In this document: positions 42,845 to 51,974 of the stretch, one piece after another
How positions within the stretch are numbered: the first letter of the stretch is position 1
How the letters are laid out: the number at the start of each line of letters is the position of its first letter
Source of the DNA: an uncultured Desulfovibrio sp.
GTDB taxonomy: Bacteria; Desulfobacterota; Desulfovibrionia; Desulfovibrionales; Desulfovibrionaceae
Reading direction: 5' to 3'
Assembly: GCA_910587035.1 (NCBI GenBank)
Contig: CAJUMQ010000014.1
Coordinates: 1-64,000, forward strand
Length of the DNA stretch: 64,000 nt
Program-made: the position numbers and the translations under genes
Notes under the pieces: model-generated
Databases searched by the model: none
The model's input: only the letters and a program-made list of their open reading frames with translations
What the model was told of the DNA's origin: nothing

Positions 42845-44728
42845 ATGAGCGACAGGCAAGACAAACCGTGTTATGTCCTTGGCATATCGGCATACTACCA
42901 TGACAGCGCCGCGGCGCTGCTCAGGGATGGCAAGATTGTGGCAGCCGCCCATGAGGAAAGATTCAGCCGCAAAAAACATGATCCGGATTTTCCAGCCCAT
43001 GCCGCAAGATGGGCGTTGGAAGAAGGCGGCATAAACCTTGCCGAGGTTTCGGATGTTGTTTTTTATGACAAACCTTTCCTGAAATTTGAAAGACTGCTGG
43101 AAACCTACCATGCCTTTGCTCCTGGCGGCCTGCGCAGCTTTCTCACCGCCATGCCGGTCTGGATTCGCGAAAAACTGTTCATGCGATCAATGCTGGAAAA
43201 GGAGCTCAAGGCTTTGCCTGGTGGGGATCGCCTGCCGCCTCTGCGTTTTCCCGAGCATCATCTCTCTCATGCCGCATCCGCCTTCTATCCCTCCCCCTTT
43301 GAGGAGGCAGCCATACTGACAGTGGATGGCGTGGGTGAATGGGCAACCACTTCCATTGGCATGGGCCGTAATTCAGGCATCGAGGTTTTGCGCGAGATCA
43401 ACTTTCCCCATTCCCTGGGTTTGCTGTATTCGGCCTTCACCGCCTATTGCGGTTTCAAGGTAAATTCCGGCGAATACAAGCTCATGGGGCTTGCGCCCTA
43501 TGGCGACCCGGATTCGCCGCAGACGGAGACTTTCCGCAAACTGATTGAATCCGAGCTGGTGGACATAAGGCCTGATGGCTCCTATGCGCTGAACATGGCC
43601 TATTTCGACTATGCCACGGGCCTGCGCATGTATCGCAAATCCGCCTGGGAAAAGCTGTTTGGCATTCCCCCGCGTGTTGCCGAGAGCGAGGATGTCGCCC
43701 AGGAATATATGAACATGGCTCTGGCCATACAGCAGGTTACGGAAAAAATCGTGTTGCTGCTGGCCAAAACCGCCAGGGAGATTACCAACTGCCCCAACAT
43801 TGTTCTTGCCGGCGGCGTGGCGCTAAATTGCGTGGCCAATGGCAGACTGCTGGAAAGCGGCCTGTTTGAGAAAATATGGGTGCAGCCAGCCAGCGGCGAT
43901 GCCGGGGGCGCACTTGGAGCCGCCCTGGCCTGGTGGCACATTGGGCTTGGCAAAAAACGCAAGCCAAAACCTGATGATTCCATGCAGGGATGCTATCTTG
44001 GCCCGCAATTTGGAGCGGATGAAATACGCAAGGCACTCAAGCCTTTCAAGGCTCCATATCACTATATGGCCGATGAGCAGGAGCTTTTGGGCACTGTCGC
44101 CACCCTGCTGGATGAAGGGCTGGTCATTGGCTGGTTTCAGGGCAGAATGGAATACGGGCCCCGCGCTCTGGGCAATCGCAGCATTCTTGGCGATGCCAGA
44201 AATCCCGAAATGCAGAAAAAGCTCAACCTGAAGATTAAATACAGGGAGGGCTTCAGGCCATTCGCGCCGGCAGTGCCGGAAGAGGACATTGCCGAATATT
44301 TTGATATCAATACCAAATCACCCTACATGCTGCTTGTGCGCCCTGTGCGCCAGCAGCTGCTGAATCCCAGGCCTGAGGGCTACAATAAACTGCCCATCTG
44401 GGAGCGCCTGTACTGGCAGCGCTCCAGCTTGCCCGCCATCACGCACATTGACAATTCCGCCCGCATCCAGTCTGTCTCCAAAAGCACAAATCCCCGTTTC
44501 TGGGAGCTTTTGCAAACCTTCCGCCGCAAGTTCGGCTGCGGTGTGCTGGTGAATACCAGCTTTAATGTGCGCGGCGAGCCCATAGTCTGCTCCCCTCGCG
44601 ATGCCTATATCTGTTTTATGCGCACGGAAATGGACTGCCTTGTTCTGGAGGATTTCATTCTCTACAAGAACGAGCAGCCGCCACTGCCCGATGATGGCAG
44701 CTGGAAGACCGAATATGTGCTTGATTGA
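42845..44728 (+). CDS. Carbamoyltransferase (NodU/CmcH/SxtI family)
   Basis: Transfers a carbamoyl group from carbamoyl phosphate to a hydroxyl through a carbamoyl-adenylate intermediate. The 627-residue protein has an N-terminal Kae1-like domain (SAYYHDSAAALLRDGKI, HEERFSRKKHD, EHHLSHAASAFY metal ligands, DGVGEWATTS) and a C-terminal YrdC-like part with GRMEYGPRALGNRSIL and VNTSFNVRGEPIV. The start at 42845 opens the family sequence; the longer frame overlaps the DUF5989 gene. The neighbours suggest that it modifies a surface or lipid-linked glycan rather than an antibiotic; that is inference. Confidence 0.93.
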   Translation: MSDRQDKPCYVLGISAYYHDSAAALLRDGKIVAAAHEERFSRKKHDPDFPAHAARWALEEGGINLAEVSDVVFYDKPFLKFERLLETYHAFAPGGLRSFLTAMPVWIREKLFMRSMLEKELKALPGGDRLPPLRFPEHHLSHAASAFYPSPFEEAAILTVDGVGEWATTSIGMGRNSGIEVLREINFPHSLGLLYSAFTAYCGFKVNSGEYKLMGLAPYGDPDSPQTETFRKLIESELVDIRPDGSYALNMAYFDYATGLRMYRKSAWEKLFGIPPRVAESEDVAQEYMNMALAIQQVTEKIVLLLAKTAREITNCPNIVLAGGVALNCVANGRLLESGLFEKIWVQPASGDAGGALGAALAWWHIGLGKKRKPKPDDSMQGCYLGPQFGADEIRKALKPFKAPYHYMADEQELLGTVATLLDEGLVIGWFQGRMEYGPRALGNRSILGDARNPEMQKKLNLKIKYREGFRPFAPAVPEEDIAEYFDINTKSPYMLLVRPVRQQLLNPRPEGYNKLPIWERLYWQRSSLPAITHIDNSARIQSVSKSTNPRFWELLQTFRRKFGCGVLVNTSFNVRGEPIVCSPRDAYICFMRTEMDCLVLEDFILYKNEQPPLPDDGSWKTEYVLD

Positions 44729-44756
44729 TGGGGTTGGCAAAAGGTGAGGGTACAGG

Positions 44757-46157
44757 ATGCGTAACAGGCTTTTTTATCTATGCCTTGGACTGGCGATTTT
44801 GCTTTGCGCTCTGCGTCTTACCCTGTGGCAGGGCGCCAACCCGGAGTATGACTATACTGTCCGGCAGCTGTTCCGTTTCCTTTTCTTTCCCCTCACGCTT
44901 GCGGCATTCCTGCTTTCGCCATCAAGGGTAGGCTGGCTCGCAAAGATCTGCATTGGTCTGGCATTGCTGTTTATTGCCATACCCTGCGTGGCGCCTCCGG
45001 TGACTCTGCTGCCCTGGCGGCAGCAGTATCTGCTCTCTGGCTGCTGGATCCTTGGCAGCCTTGGCGTTGCCATTGGTCTCTTTGCCCTGGCGGCCAGATT
45101 GAAGGGCTCCCTGCCAGGCATTCTCTGTCTTGCCGGGTCCCTGAGTTTTGCCTTTTGCGCAGGCGAAATCTATTTTCTGGCCACGGATCAGGCACAGGAT
45201 GGCATAGTCAATGATTCCCGGCACAGCAAGTATGCGTCATTACCATATCTTGGCGATTATGGCAGCAACATTGTCACCGGAAAAAGTGGAGATTTTCCTG
45301 TCGGCAAGGGTTCCCCGTATGCCGAGGCCAACAGGCAGCTGAAATTTGATGACGAAATGTATGATGTTCTTTATGGCTTTGACGAAAAAGGCAGGAGAAT
45401 TACACCAGAAGCCTCTGCCCATCCTCTCTATCAGCTGATGCTGTTTGGCTGCTCGTATACATTTGGCTATGGCCTGAATGATGAGGAAACCTGGGCCTGG
45501 AACCTGGCAAAAGACCTTGGCCCCCAATGGAAGCTGGAGAATTATGCCTATAATGGCTTTGGGCCGCAGCAGATGCTTTCCCTGATTGAAGATGGAGCGG
45601 TGGAAAATACAGATGCCCCTCACAAGGCAGCGGTATTTTTGGCGCTTGAAGATCAGTTGCGACGCAATGCTGGATTGATCTACAAAAACAGCATCCATTA
45701 TGCCCTGGACAGCTCAGGCAAGCCTGTGCGCGATGGCTGGACAACGGATTTGTTTATTTCAAAAATATGTGCCATCCCCAAATATTTGAATGGCTCCCAG
45801 TTGGCGCGCTATCTTTCTCTTGGCCTGATTCTGGGAGTTGCCCGGAAAGATCATGTCGAGCATGTGAAGACTTGGCAGGCCATTATTAAAGAATCCTCCG
45901 ATTTGCTCAAAAAAAGATATGATGCAAGGCTGGTGGTTTTGCTCTGGCCGGATGTGGAATATCTCAAGCCAGAACTCGATAAAAACGGCATTCCAACCCT
46001 CCTGGTAAAGAATATGCTCCCTGACTGGGAAAAAACCCAGGGAGCCAGCTATTATATCCATGCAACCCTGGACTGGCACCCCAATGCGCTGGCATCCAGG
46101 GAAATTGCCAATGGGCTGGCGAAATATTTTCGTGAGCATTATGGCGCCAGCAAATAA
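44757..46157 (+). CDS. Membrane-anchored SGNH/GDSL-hydrolase-like protein
   Basis: A 466-residue protein with four or five N-terminal transmembrane helices (about 1-140) and an extracytoplasmic domain (about 180-460). The domain has a block-I-like LFGCSYTFGYGL with Ser in GCS and a block-V-like DWHPNALASREIA with the Asp-x-His pair, both typical of SGNH hydrolases. It may add or remove an acyl group on a glycan, or be catalytically changed: block I reads GCS rather than GDS. It sits in the glycan cluster and overlaps the next gene by 17 bp. Confidence 0.75.
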   Translation: MRNRLFYLCLGLAILLCALRLTLWQGANPEYDYTVRQLFRFLFFPLTLAAFLLSPSRVGWLAKICIGLALLFIAIPCVAPPVTLLPWRQQYLLSGCWILGSLGVAIGLFALAARLKGSLPGILCLAGSLSFAFCAGEIYFLATDQAQDGIVNDSRHSKYASLPYLGDYGSNIVTGKSGDFPVGKGSPYAEANRQLKFDDEMYDVLYGFDEKGRRITPEASAHPLYQLMLFGCSYTFGYGLNDEETWAWNLAKDLGPQWKLENYAYNGFGPQQMLSLIEDGAVENTDAPHKAAVFLALEDQLRRNAGLIYKNSIHYALDSSGKPVRDGWTTDLFISKICAIPKYLNGSQLARYLSLGLILGVARKDHVEHVKTWQAIIKESSDLLKKRYDARLVVLLWPDVEYLKPELDKNGIPTLLVKNMLPDWEKTQGASYYIHATLDWHPNALASREIANGLAKYFREHYGASK

Positions 46158-47736
46158 GTTTTCGTCCCCAATATATATCTTTGCCGTTCTGCTGGTGGCC
46201 GTGGTTTACCCGCGCCTCGTTATGCTTGGGGATTATCCTTACATGGATGGGAGTTTCTGGGCATTCCTTACCGAGCTGTGTCATCACTCCCTGACTACTG
46301 GCAGCCCCTTGCCGGTTTTTCACGGTTTGCCCCTGGAAAGCCTCCTGCTTGCATGGGTCTGTGAGCTGCCGGGAATGCCCATTTTCTGGCTGCGCCTGTG
46401 TGATCTGCTGTTTGCATGCATATATGGCTATTTTTTCTGTCGCCTTTTGCAGATTGATGCCGGCAACACGGTCACAGGCCTCATTCTGGCCCTTATTTTT
46501 TTATGTCCCCTGAATTATGGCCAGGTGATAGACGCAGGCTATAAAAATCAAATCCCCTTTGCCCTGTGTTTTTTTCTTGGCGCCCTGTATTTTGTGCGCA
46601 GCCGGGTAAGCATTACTGCTCTGGGCTGGTTTTTATGCGGTATCTGCGCTGCCATGGGCACCTTTTTGCGGGAGCCATTTGTTTTTTTTGCCTTTGCCGG
46701 CTTTTTCGCAATATGGATTGGCTGGAGCTGGAAAGAGGCTTTTTTATTTGCATTTGGTGGCCTTTGTATCCTATGCATCCTGCTGGCAGTATTTTTTATA
46801 TTGCAGGGTGGCATGGCGGGCATCCAGGACTTTCTTGCAGCATATGAGTTAAGGGGAGAATTGTACGCCCAGGAGCAGTCGCGAATTGCGCATCAGTTTT
46901 TCAGCGGACTGTACAAGTCCCGGATAACTTTCACCGGTCCTATAATATTGTTTCTGGCATCATGCATATGTGTGGTGCATGTAAAAATCCGGGCGAAACT
47001 CCCCATACTGACTTTGCAGGAGTTATTCCTGCTGTTTATAGCCTTTCTGCCTTTGCTGGAGCCTTTGACCAAAATTGGTTTTCTCTACCATTTTTCCGTA
47101 TGTCTGCCCGGAATGGCTTTTCTTTGCGCCAGCAATATAAAGACAATTTATGACAAAAGGCAATTTCTGCCAGGCATATCCAAGCCAGCCATCCGCAGAA
47201 TATGCTATTCTCTTGTGGCAGTCTGCCTGTTTTTATCAATAATTGGTTTGCCTTCTCCCTTCAGGTTTGCCATGACGGTCGACATGCTCAAAAATTTTCC
47301 TCCCCTGGGCTGGTCCGACAAATATGCTGGCCAATCCAACACATTGCTGGCAGCCAGTGAAATCAGAAAAGTTCTCCCTGCTGGTGGCACTCTTTCTGCC
47401 AGTGGCTTTACAAACTTTCTGAATGTCGCAAGTGGGGCAATGAGTCCTGTGGCCGGCTGGTTTGACCCTGCGGATATATTCAAACTTGGCATGCTAAACC
47501 GCAGCTGGCATGCCATGGGAGAGGATCCAGCCAGGTTTTGCAATGCCATCAGGCAGAATCCTCCAGATGTGATTGCTGTTGGCAAGGCATTTGATGAGCA
47601 TGAAAAGGATTATGCAGAGGAAATAATGCAGGCTGTGGAGAATACAGGCCTCTATCATCCCGCCGCTTTTGTGCCAGCCAATAAAAAGCTCAATTATGGC
47701 TGGATGCAATACTATATTTATGCCAGGAATTTATGA
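46141..47736 (+). CDS. Polytopic membrane protein, GT-C glycosyltransferase-like
   Basis: A 531-residue protein with about ten to twelve transmembrane helices (about 10-375) followed by a soluble C-terminal domain (about 385-531). An acidic YPYMDGSFW motif follows the first helix, where GT-C enzymes carry their catalytic Asp. That topology, and the polyprenyl-phosphate-sugar synthase directly downstream, suggest a transferase using lipid-linked sugars, but no family is firmly recognised. The ATG at 46141 is within the end of the SGNH gene; the stop overlaps the next start by 4 bp. Confidence 0.65.
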   Translation: MAPANKFSSPIYIFAVLLVAVVYPRLVMLGDYPYMDGSFWAFLTELCHHSLTTGSPLPVFHGLPLESLLLAWVCELPGMPIFWLRLCDLLFACIYGYFFCRLLQIDAGNTVTGLILALIFLCPLNYGQVIDAGYKNQIPFALCFFLGALYFVRSRVSITALGWFLCGICAAMGTFLREPFVFFAFAGFFAIWIGWSWKEAFLFAFGGLCILCILLAVFFILQGGMAGIQDFLAAYELRGELYAQEQSRIAHQFFSGLYKSRITFTGPIILFLASCICVVHVKIRAKLPILTLQELFLLFIAFLPLLEPLTKIGFLYHFSVCLPGMAFLCASNIKTIYDKRQFLPGISKPAIRRICYSLVAVCLFLSIIGLPSPFRFAMTVDMLKNFPPLGWSDKYAGQSNTLLAASEIRKVLPAGGTLSASGFTNFLNVASGAMSPVAGWFDPADIFKLGMLNRSWHAMGEDPARFCNAIRQNPPDVIAVGKAFDEHEKDYAEEIMQAVENTGLYHPAAFVPANKKLNYGWMQYYIYARNL

Positions 47737-48821
47737 ACAGCAGTAGAGAATGCCTTAGTCTGGTGATACCATGCTATAACGAGGAAAACACCCTCGCGGC
47801 CTGCGTTGAGAGCTGTCTGGGCTTGAGCGAACATGGACTTGAGCTGGAATTGATAATTGTTGACGACTGCTCAACTGATGCCAGCGGAGCAATTGCCGAC
47901 AGTCTGGCTGCCGCATACCAGTGTGTTTCCGTCATCCACCAGCCACAGAACATGGGCAAGGGAGCCGCCCTGCGCACAGGTTTTCTGCATGCCCATGGCG
48001 ATTATGTAGGCATTCAGGATGCCGATACGGAATATGACCCCCTGGATTATCTGGAGCTGCTGCGCCCAATTCGCGCTGGCCAGGCTGATGTTGTCTATGG
48101 CTCCCGCTATTTGCGCAGGGATACAAGGCGCGTGCTCTATTTTTGGCATACATGGATGAATCGCGCCCTGACATTTGTATCGAACATGTTCACCAATCTG
48201 GACATAAGCGATATGGAAACCTGCTACAAACTTTTTACCCGGGAGGCCATAAGGGGGCTGGCTCCAAAACTCCGTGAAAACCGTTTTGGCTTTGAACCCG
48301 AAATAACGGAGCTTGTCAGCATCCATAAGCTGCGTCTATATGAATGCGCCATTCATTACAGGCCAAGAAGCTATGAGGAGGGCAAAAAAATAGGCTGGCG
48401 CGATGGCATACGCGCCCTCTACTGCATCCTGCACTATGGCGCTCCATATGCGCCATTGCCCATGCAACTGCTGCTGTATTTTTTTATCGGCCTAACCTGC
48501 GCCATTGGCAATCTTGCCGCATTTGCCCTGTTCATGGCTTTGGGATTATCAATGCCCCTTGCCATAGGCGTGGCCTTTGCGCTGGCCGCGGCGCTGAATT
48601 ATTTGCTGTGCCTCGCCATACTCTTCAGACACAAGGCCAGATGGTCAACAGGCGGAGAGCTGACAGCCTATGTGCTCACTGTAATCTGCATGTGCCTGCT
48701 GGATTATGGGTGCACCGGAGGACTGGTGTGGCTTGGGCTTTCTCCGGTATGGGCCAAAGGCTGGTCCAGCCTAGTTGGCTTTGCGGGCAACTTCCTATTG
48801 CGCAAGTTTTTTGTTTTTTAG
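47733..48821 (+). CDS. GT2 polyprenyl-phosphate glycosyltransferase fused to a GtrA-like membrane domain
   Basis: A 362-residue fusion. The N-terminal GT-A domain (about 8-235) has SLVIPCYNEENTL, IIVDDCSTD, NMGKGAALRTG, QDADTEYDP with the metal-binding DAD, and GSRY, as in dolichyl-phosphate mannose synthase and ArnC/GtrB. The C-terminus (about 245-362) has four transmembrane helices resembling GtrA, a proposed flippase for undecaprenyl-phosphate-sugars. The protein could thus make and flip a lipid-linked sugar for the GT-C-like neighbour. It ends the cluster. Confidence 0.9.
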   Translation: MNSSRECLSLVIPCYNEENTLAACVESCLGLSEHGLELELIIVDDCSTDASGAIADSLAAAYQCVSVIHQPQNMGKGAALRTGFLHAHGDYVGIQDADTEYDPLDYLELLRPIRAGQADVVYGSRYLRRDTRRVLYFWHTWMNRALTFVSNMFTNLDISDMETCYKLFTREAIRGLAPKLRENRFGFEPEITELVSIHKLRLYECAIHYRPRSYEEGKKIGWRDGIRALYCILHYGAPYAPLPMQLLLYFFIGLTCAIGNLAAFALFMALGLSMPLAIGVAFALAAALNYLLCLAILFRHKARWSTGGELTAYVLTVICMCLLDYGCTGGLVWLGLSPVWAKGWSSLVGFAGNFLLRKFFVF

Positions 48822-48823
48822 CT

Positions 48824-48856
48824 CCTGCCGGGCACTTGCCGGCAGGGGCTGCTTTT
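48824..48856 (+). terminator. Probable terminator after the glycan cluster
   Basis: An 8-bp GC stem (CCTGCCGG 48824-48831, CCGGCAGG 48839-48846) with a 7-nt loop starts 3 bp after the stop codon. The T tract that follows is short (GCTTTT) and offset, so efficiency is doubtful. Confidence 0.5.
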
Positions 48857-48914
48857 ATGGCGTGTTTGCTTTTGGGCCACCAGGCGGCGCAAGGTCCGCA
48901 CTGCGCTTATTTCT

Positions 48915-48993
48915 ACTGACAGCGGTACACGGCCGCATGCCTTTGTATTGCAAAGCGGCTATGGCATATGCCTGTTTTCAAGCGGCATATGCC
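48915..48993. repeat. Dispersed hairpin repeat, copy 4 (divergent)
   Basis: A perfect 10-bp stem pairs GGCATATGCC (48963-48972) with GGCATATGCC (48984-48993); its 11-nt loop, read on the minus strand, holds the same TTGAAAAC as copy 2. A smaller CTTTG/CAAAG hairpin lies just upstream. It is between convergent genes and ends 6 bp before the DsbA-like stop codon. Confidence 0.55.
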
Positions 48994-48999
48994 AAAATT

Positions 49000-49698
49000 T
49001 CAATGCCTGCCTGTGGTGCAGCCATTCTGGCGGGAGCATTGCATTGCATCGCTTACGCCCAGTTTGGCCATGGCCTCCGCAAGGCCCATGGCAACTGATT
49101 GATAGCGCATGTAGCCGCGCGAAACTGTGGCTGCCTTGCCATTGTTTATAAGCATAAGAGTGGGGTAGGATGGTGCATCGCCCATTAGCCTTGCGGCCTC
49201 GGCCAGAGCCCTTTCCGTGGCCTGCAGGGCGGCAGGCTGATCCAGGGCGGATTCGAATGCCTGGGGATTTAAATTCCATTTGCCTGCAATGGCGGCCAGG
49301 GTTTGATCCGTGAACAGATCAAGCCCCTGTCCGTAAAACATGTCCTCCAGCATCAGCATCTGTTCCAGCTCATGGCCGGGAGCCTGTTTTATAAGCACGG
49401 TGAGGATTTCATCCGCGCCAGGAGAATACATGCGTACATCGCGGCCTGTCTCCGCGGCGTCAATGGCCCCTTTCAGGGAGCGGCCAGTGGTCCTCTCAAC
49501 TTCGCGCCAGAAATCGGCCAGACCGGGCTGGGCCGCCACATCATCCAGCAGGGACATGGGGCGCGATATGAGACTGCCGCCTATGACATGCACCGGAAAG
49601 TCCGGATTTTCATCCGTAATTCTTTTGGCAATGGGGCCAAAACCGTAGCACCAGGGGCAATATACGTCTGCGATATAAATGAAATATGGAGAAGTCAT
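49000..49698 (-). CDS. DsbA-family thioredoxin-fold protein
   Basis: A 232-residue thioredoxin-fold protein of the FrnE/DsbA-like type. The active-site CPWC lies at YIADVYCPWCYGFG (about 8-21), the helical insertion is present and the cis-Pro is in PSYPTLMLINNG. There is no signal peptide, so it probably acts in the cytoplasm as an oxidoreductase or isomerase. The C-terminus carries two extra Cys (CSRQNGC). It is divergent from rlmE and convergent with the glycan cluster. Confidence 0.88.
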   Translation of the reverse strand: MTSPYFIYIADVYCPWCYGFGPIAKRITDENPDFPVHVIGGSLISRPMSLLDDVAAQPGLADFWREVERTTGRSLKGAIDAAETGRDVRMYSPGADEILTVLIKQAPGHELEQMLMLEDMFYGQGLDLFTDQTLAAIAGKWNLNPQAFESALDQPAALQATERALAEAARLMGDAPSYPTLMLINNGKAATVSRGYMRYQSVAMGLAEAMAKLGVSDAMQCSRQNGCTTGRH

Positions 49699-49950
49699 GG
49701 CTTAATTCCTTGTAAAATTGTTTTGTTGCCCAGAAAGATGCCTGCCGCCGCCGGATTGGCCATCTGTCTTGAGCAAGATGCGAATTTTTGCAAATCTGCC
49801 GGAATTTGGCGGCTCTGAAATATTCATTCCCATTGGGCGGATAAATATTTTTTATCGCGTGGTAAAGAATACAGCAGTACTTGGCATTATGCAATATGCC
49901 TTGATTTTACTTGGAATTTGGGGCAATGGAGTGTAAATACTTTCTGTGCC

Positions 49951-50571
49951 ATGATGAAAGAATACGCTGATTTTTATTTTCGCAAGGCCAAAGCGGAAAA
50001 CTATCCCGCAAGATCTGTCTACAAGCTCAAGGAAATAGACGCCAGGCACCGGCTTTTGAAGGCTGGCATGCATGTGCTAGATCTGGGCGCAGCTCCTGGC
50101 TCATGGTCCCTTTACGCGGCCGAGCGCGTTGGCGGCAAAGGGCTTGTGCTGGCCTGCGATCTGCAGGCTACGGACACTGTTTTTCCGCCCCAGGTTCAAT
50201 TCATGCAGGAGGACATTTTTGAGCCAGGGCAGGAATTTGTGGCCTGTTTGCGGAATCTGGCGCCATTTGACCTGGTCATGAGCGACATGGCCCCTTCCAC
50301 AACAGGCAACCGCATCACGGACCATGCCCGTTCTGTGGCCCTGGTTGAGCAGGCCTATGAAACCGCCTGTCTTTATTCGCGCAAGGGTTCCAATTTTATT
50401 GCGAAAATCTTTATGGGCGGGGATATGGGGGAGGTGTTGGCCAGCATTCGCAAGAGTTATGCCAGTGTCAAAACATTCAAGCCCAAAAGCTCCAGGGCGG
50501 AAAGTAAAGAGATATTTATAGTTTGCCAGAATTTTAAACTCAATACCGCCAATGGCGAAAGCGAAAGCTGA
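49951..50571 (+). CDS. rlmE: 23S rRNA (uridine2552-2'-O)-methyltransferase family protein
   Basis: RrmJ/FtsJ-type methyltransferase acting on the A loop of 23S rRNA. The roughly 206-residue protein has SVYKLKEID (catalytic Lys), the SAM motif LDLGAAPGSWSLYA, SDMAPSTTGN (catalytic Asp), KIFMGGD (catalytic Lys) and ESKEIFIVC (catalytic Glu). The ATG pair at 49951/49954 begins at the expected family start; no close Shine-Dalgarno sequence is seen. The gene precedes yebC by 29 bp. Confidence 0.93.
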   Translation: MMKEYADFYFRKAKAENYPARSVYKLKEIDARHRLLKAGMHVLDLGAAPGSWSLYAAERVGGKGLVLACDLQATDTVFPPQVQFMQEDIFEPGQEFVACLRNLAPFDLVMSDMAPSTTGNRITDHARSVALVEQAYETACLYSRKGSNFIAKIFMGGDMGEVLASIRKSYASVKTFKPKSSRAESKEIFIVCQNFKLNTANGESES

Positions 50572-50600
50572 GCTGGCGGCATGGGCATTTGGAGAAAGAT

Positions 50601-51338
50601 ATGTCCGGACACAGCAAATGGGCCAATATCCAGCATCGCAAGGGCAGGCAGGATGCCAAGAGGGGCAAGGTATTCACCAAGGCGGCCAAGGAAATCATAA
50701 TTGCCGCCAAAACCGGTGGGGATCCGGCCGGCAACCCGCGCCTGAGGGCTGCCATAGCCGCCGCCAAGGCTGTCAATCTGCCCAAGGACAAGATTGAGGC
50801 TGCCATACGCAAGGGCACAGGCGAGGATGCCGGCGGCGATATTGTGGAAACATTTTACGAAGGCTATGGCCCTGGCGGCATTGCCATAATGGTGGAGGTT
50901 GCCACGGACAATAAAAACCGCACCGTGGCCGAGGTTCGCCACCTTTTCACAAAGCATGGCGGCTCCATGGGAGAAAATGGCAGCGTTGGCTGGATGTTCG
51001 AGCGCAAGGGTGTGATAGAAGTCGCCAAGGCCGCCTATAATGAAGAGGCCATAATGGAGGCAGCCCTGGAGGCTGGCGCCGATGATGTCATCGATGATGA
51101 GGATATCTGGACAATCCAGACTGCCATGGCCGATTTCGCGTCCGTGCGTGACGCTCTGGAAAGCACCGGTGTTGCCATGCAGTCCGCAGGTCTGGCCATG
51201 GTGCCATCCAACCTCACGCAGATTGACACGGAAACAGGCATGAAGCTGCTGCGCCTCATGGATGCCCTGGATGACAATGACGATGTGCAGAATGTCTATG
51301 TGAATGCCGATTTTCCGGATGACATGCCAACGGACTAG
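50601..51338 (+). CDS. yebC: YebC/PmpR/TACO1-family regulator
   Basis: A 245-residue protein of a family described both as a transcriptional regulator and, in recent work, as a factor relieving ribosome stalling. The N-terminus SGHSKWANIQHRKGRQDAKRGK is diagnostic, followed by NPRLRAAIAAAKAVNLPKDKIEAAIRKG and YEGYGPGGIAIMVE. GGAG lies 7 nt before the ATG at 50601, 12 nt inside the longer frame. It lies 3 bp before ruvC, a very common pairing. Confidence 0.97.
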   Translation: MSGHSKWANIQHRKGRQDAKRGKVFTKAAKEIIIAAKTGGDPAGNPRLRAAIAAAKAVNLPKDKIEAAIRKGTGEDAGGDIVETFYEGYGPGGIAIMVEVATDNKNRTVAEVRHLFTKHGGSMGENGSVGWMFERKGVIEVAKAAYNEEAIMEAALEAGADDVIDDEDIWTIQTAMADFASVRDALESTGVAMQSAGLAMVPSNLTQIDTETGMKLLRLMDALDDNDDVQNVYVNADFPDDMPTD

Positions 51339-51341
51339 CTG

Positions 51342-51866
51342 ATGAACCCGGTGGAGGTTATTGGCATTGACCCTGGCTCGCAAAAAACCGGCTGGGGCAT
51401 TGTGCGCGAGGTTTCAGGCGTGCTGCAGCTGGTGGATTGCGGCATAATCCGCACCATATCTTCCGCCGCAGTGGATGAGGGCTCTTTTTCCAGGCGTCTG
51501 GCAAAAATCTACAGCGAACTGTGTATTGTTATTGGCCGGCATACACCGGATGAGGCGGCCATAGAACAGGTCTTTACAGCCAGAAATGCGTCAAGCGCCC
51601 TGAAACTTGGCCAGGCGCGAGGCGTTGCCGTGGCCGCATGCGCTGCCTATGGACTGGAAGTGTCGGATTATGAGCCTACGCTGGTTAAAAAATCGCTGGT
51701 GGGCACAGGGCGCGCCGAGAAGGACCAGGTGGCCTTTATGGTCAAAAGACTGCTCAATGAAAAAGACGCATGCTGGCCCCTGGACACCACGGATGCCCTG
51801 GCTGTAGCCATCTGTCATCTGGGCCGGCGCCGTTTTGACGCCATGGCGCGCCGATCCTGCGCGTGA
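51342..51866 (+). CDS. ruvC: Holliday junction endonuclease RuvC
   Basis: Resolves Holliday junctions with RuvAB. The 174-residue protein has VIGIDPGSQKTGWGIV (first catalytic Asp), the AAIEQVFTARNASSALKLGQARG block with the catalytic Glu, and the C-terminal DTTDALAVAICH with the last Asp pair. It follows yebC by 3 bp. RuvA and RuvB, often next in line, are not here; a PaaK-like gene follows instead. Confidence 0.97.
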   Translation: MNPVEVIGIDPGSQKTGWGIVREVSGVLQLVDCGIIRTISSAAVDEGSFSRRLAKIYSELCIVIGRHTPDEAAIEQVFTARNASSALKLGQARGVAVAACAAYGLEVSDYEPTLVKKSLVGTGRAEKDQVAFMVKRLLNEKDACWPLDTTDALAVAICHLGRRRFDAMARRSCA

Positions 51867-51974
51867 CAGGATGGTCTTTGTCATTTTGCAGCAGGCCATT
51901 GCATATGTTTTTACAGGCAATTATATATTATGAATTAGCCTAAAATTTTTGGGATAATAAACAAGAGGAAGGCC

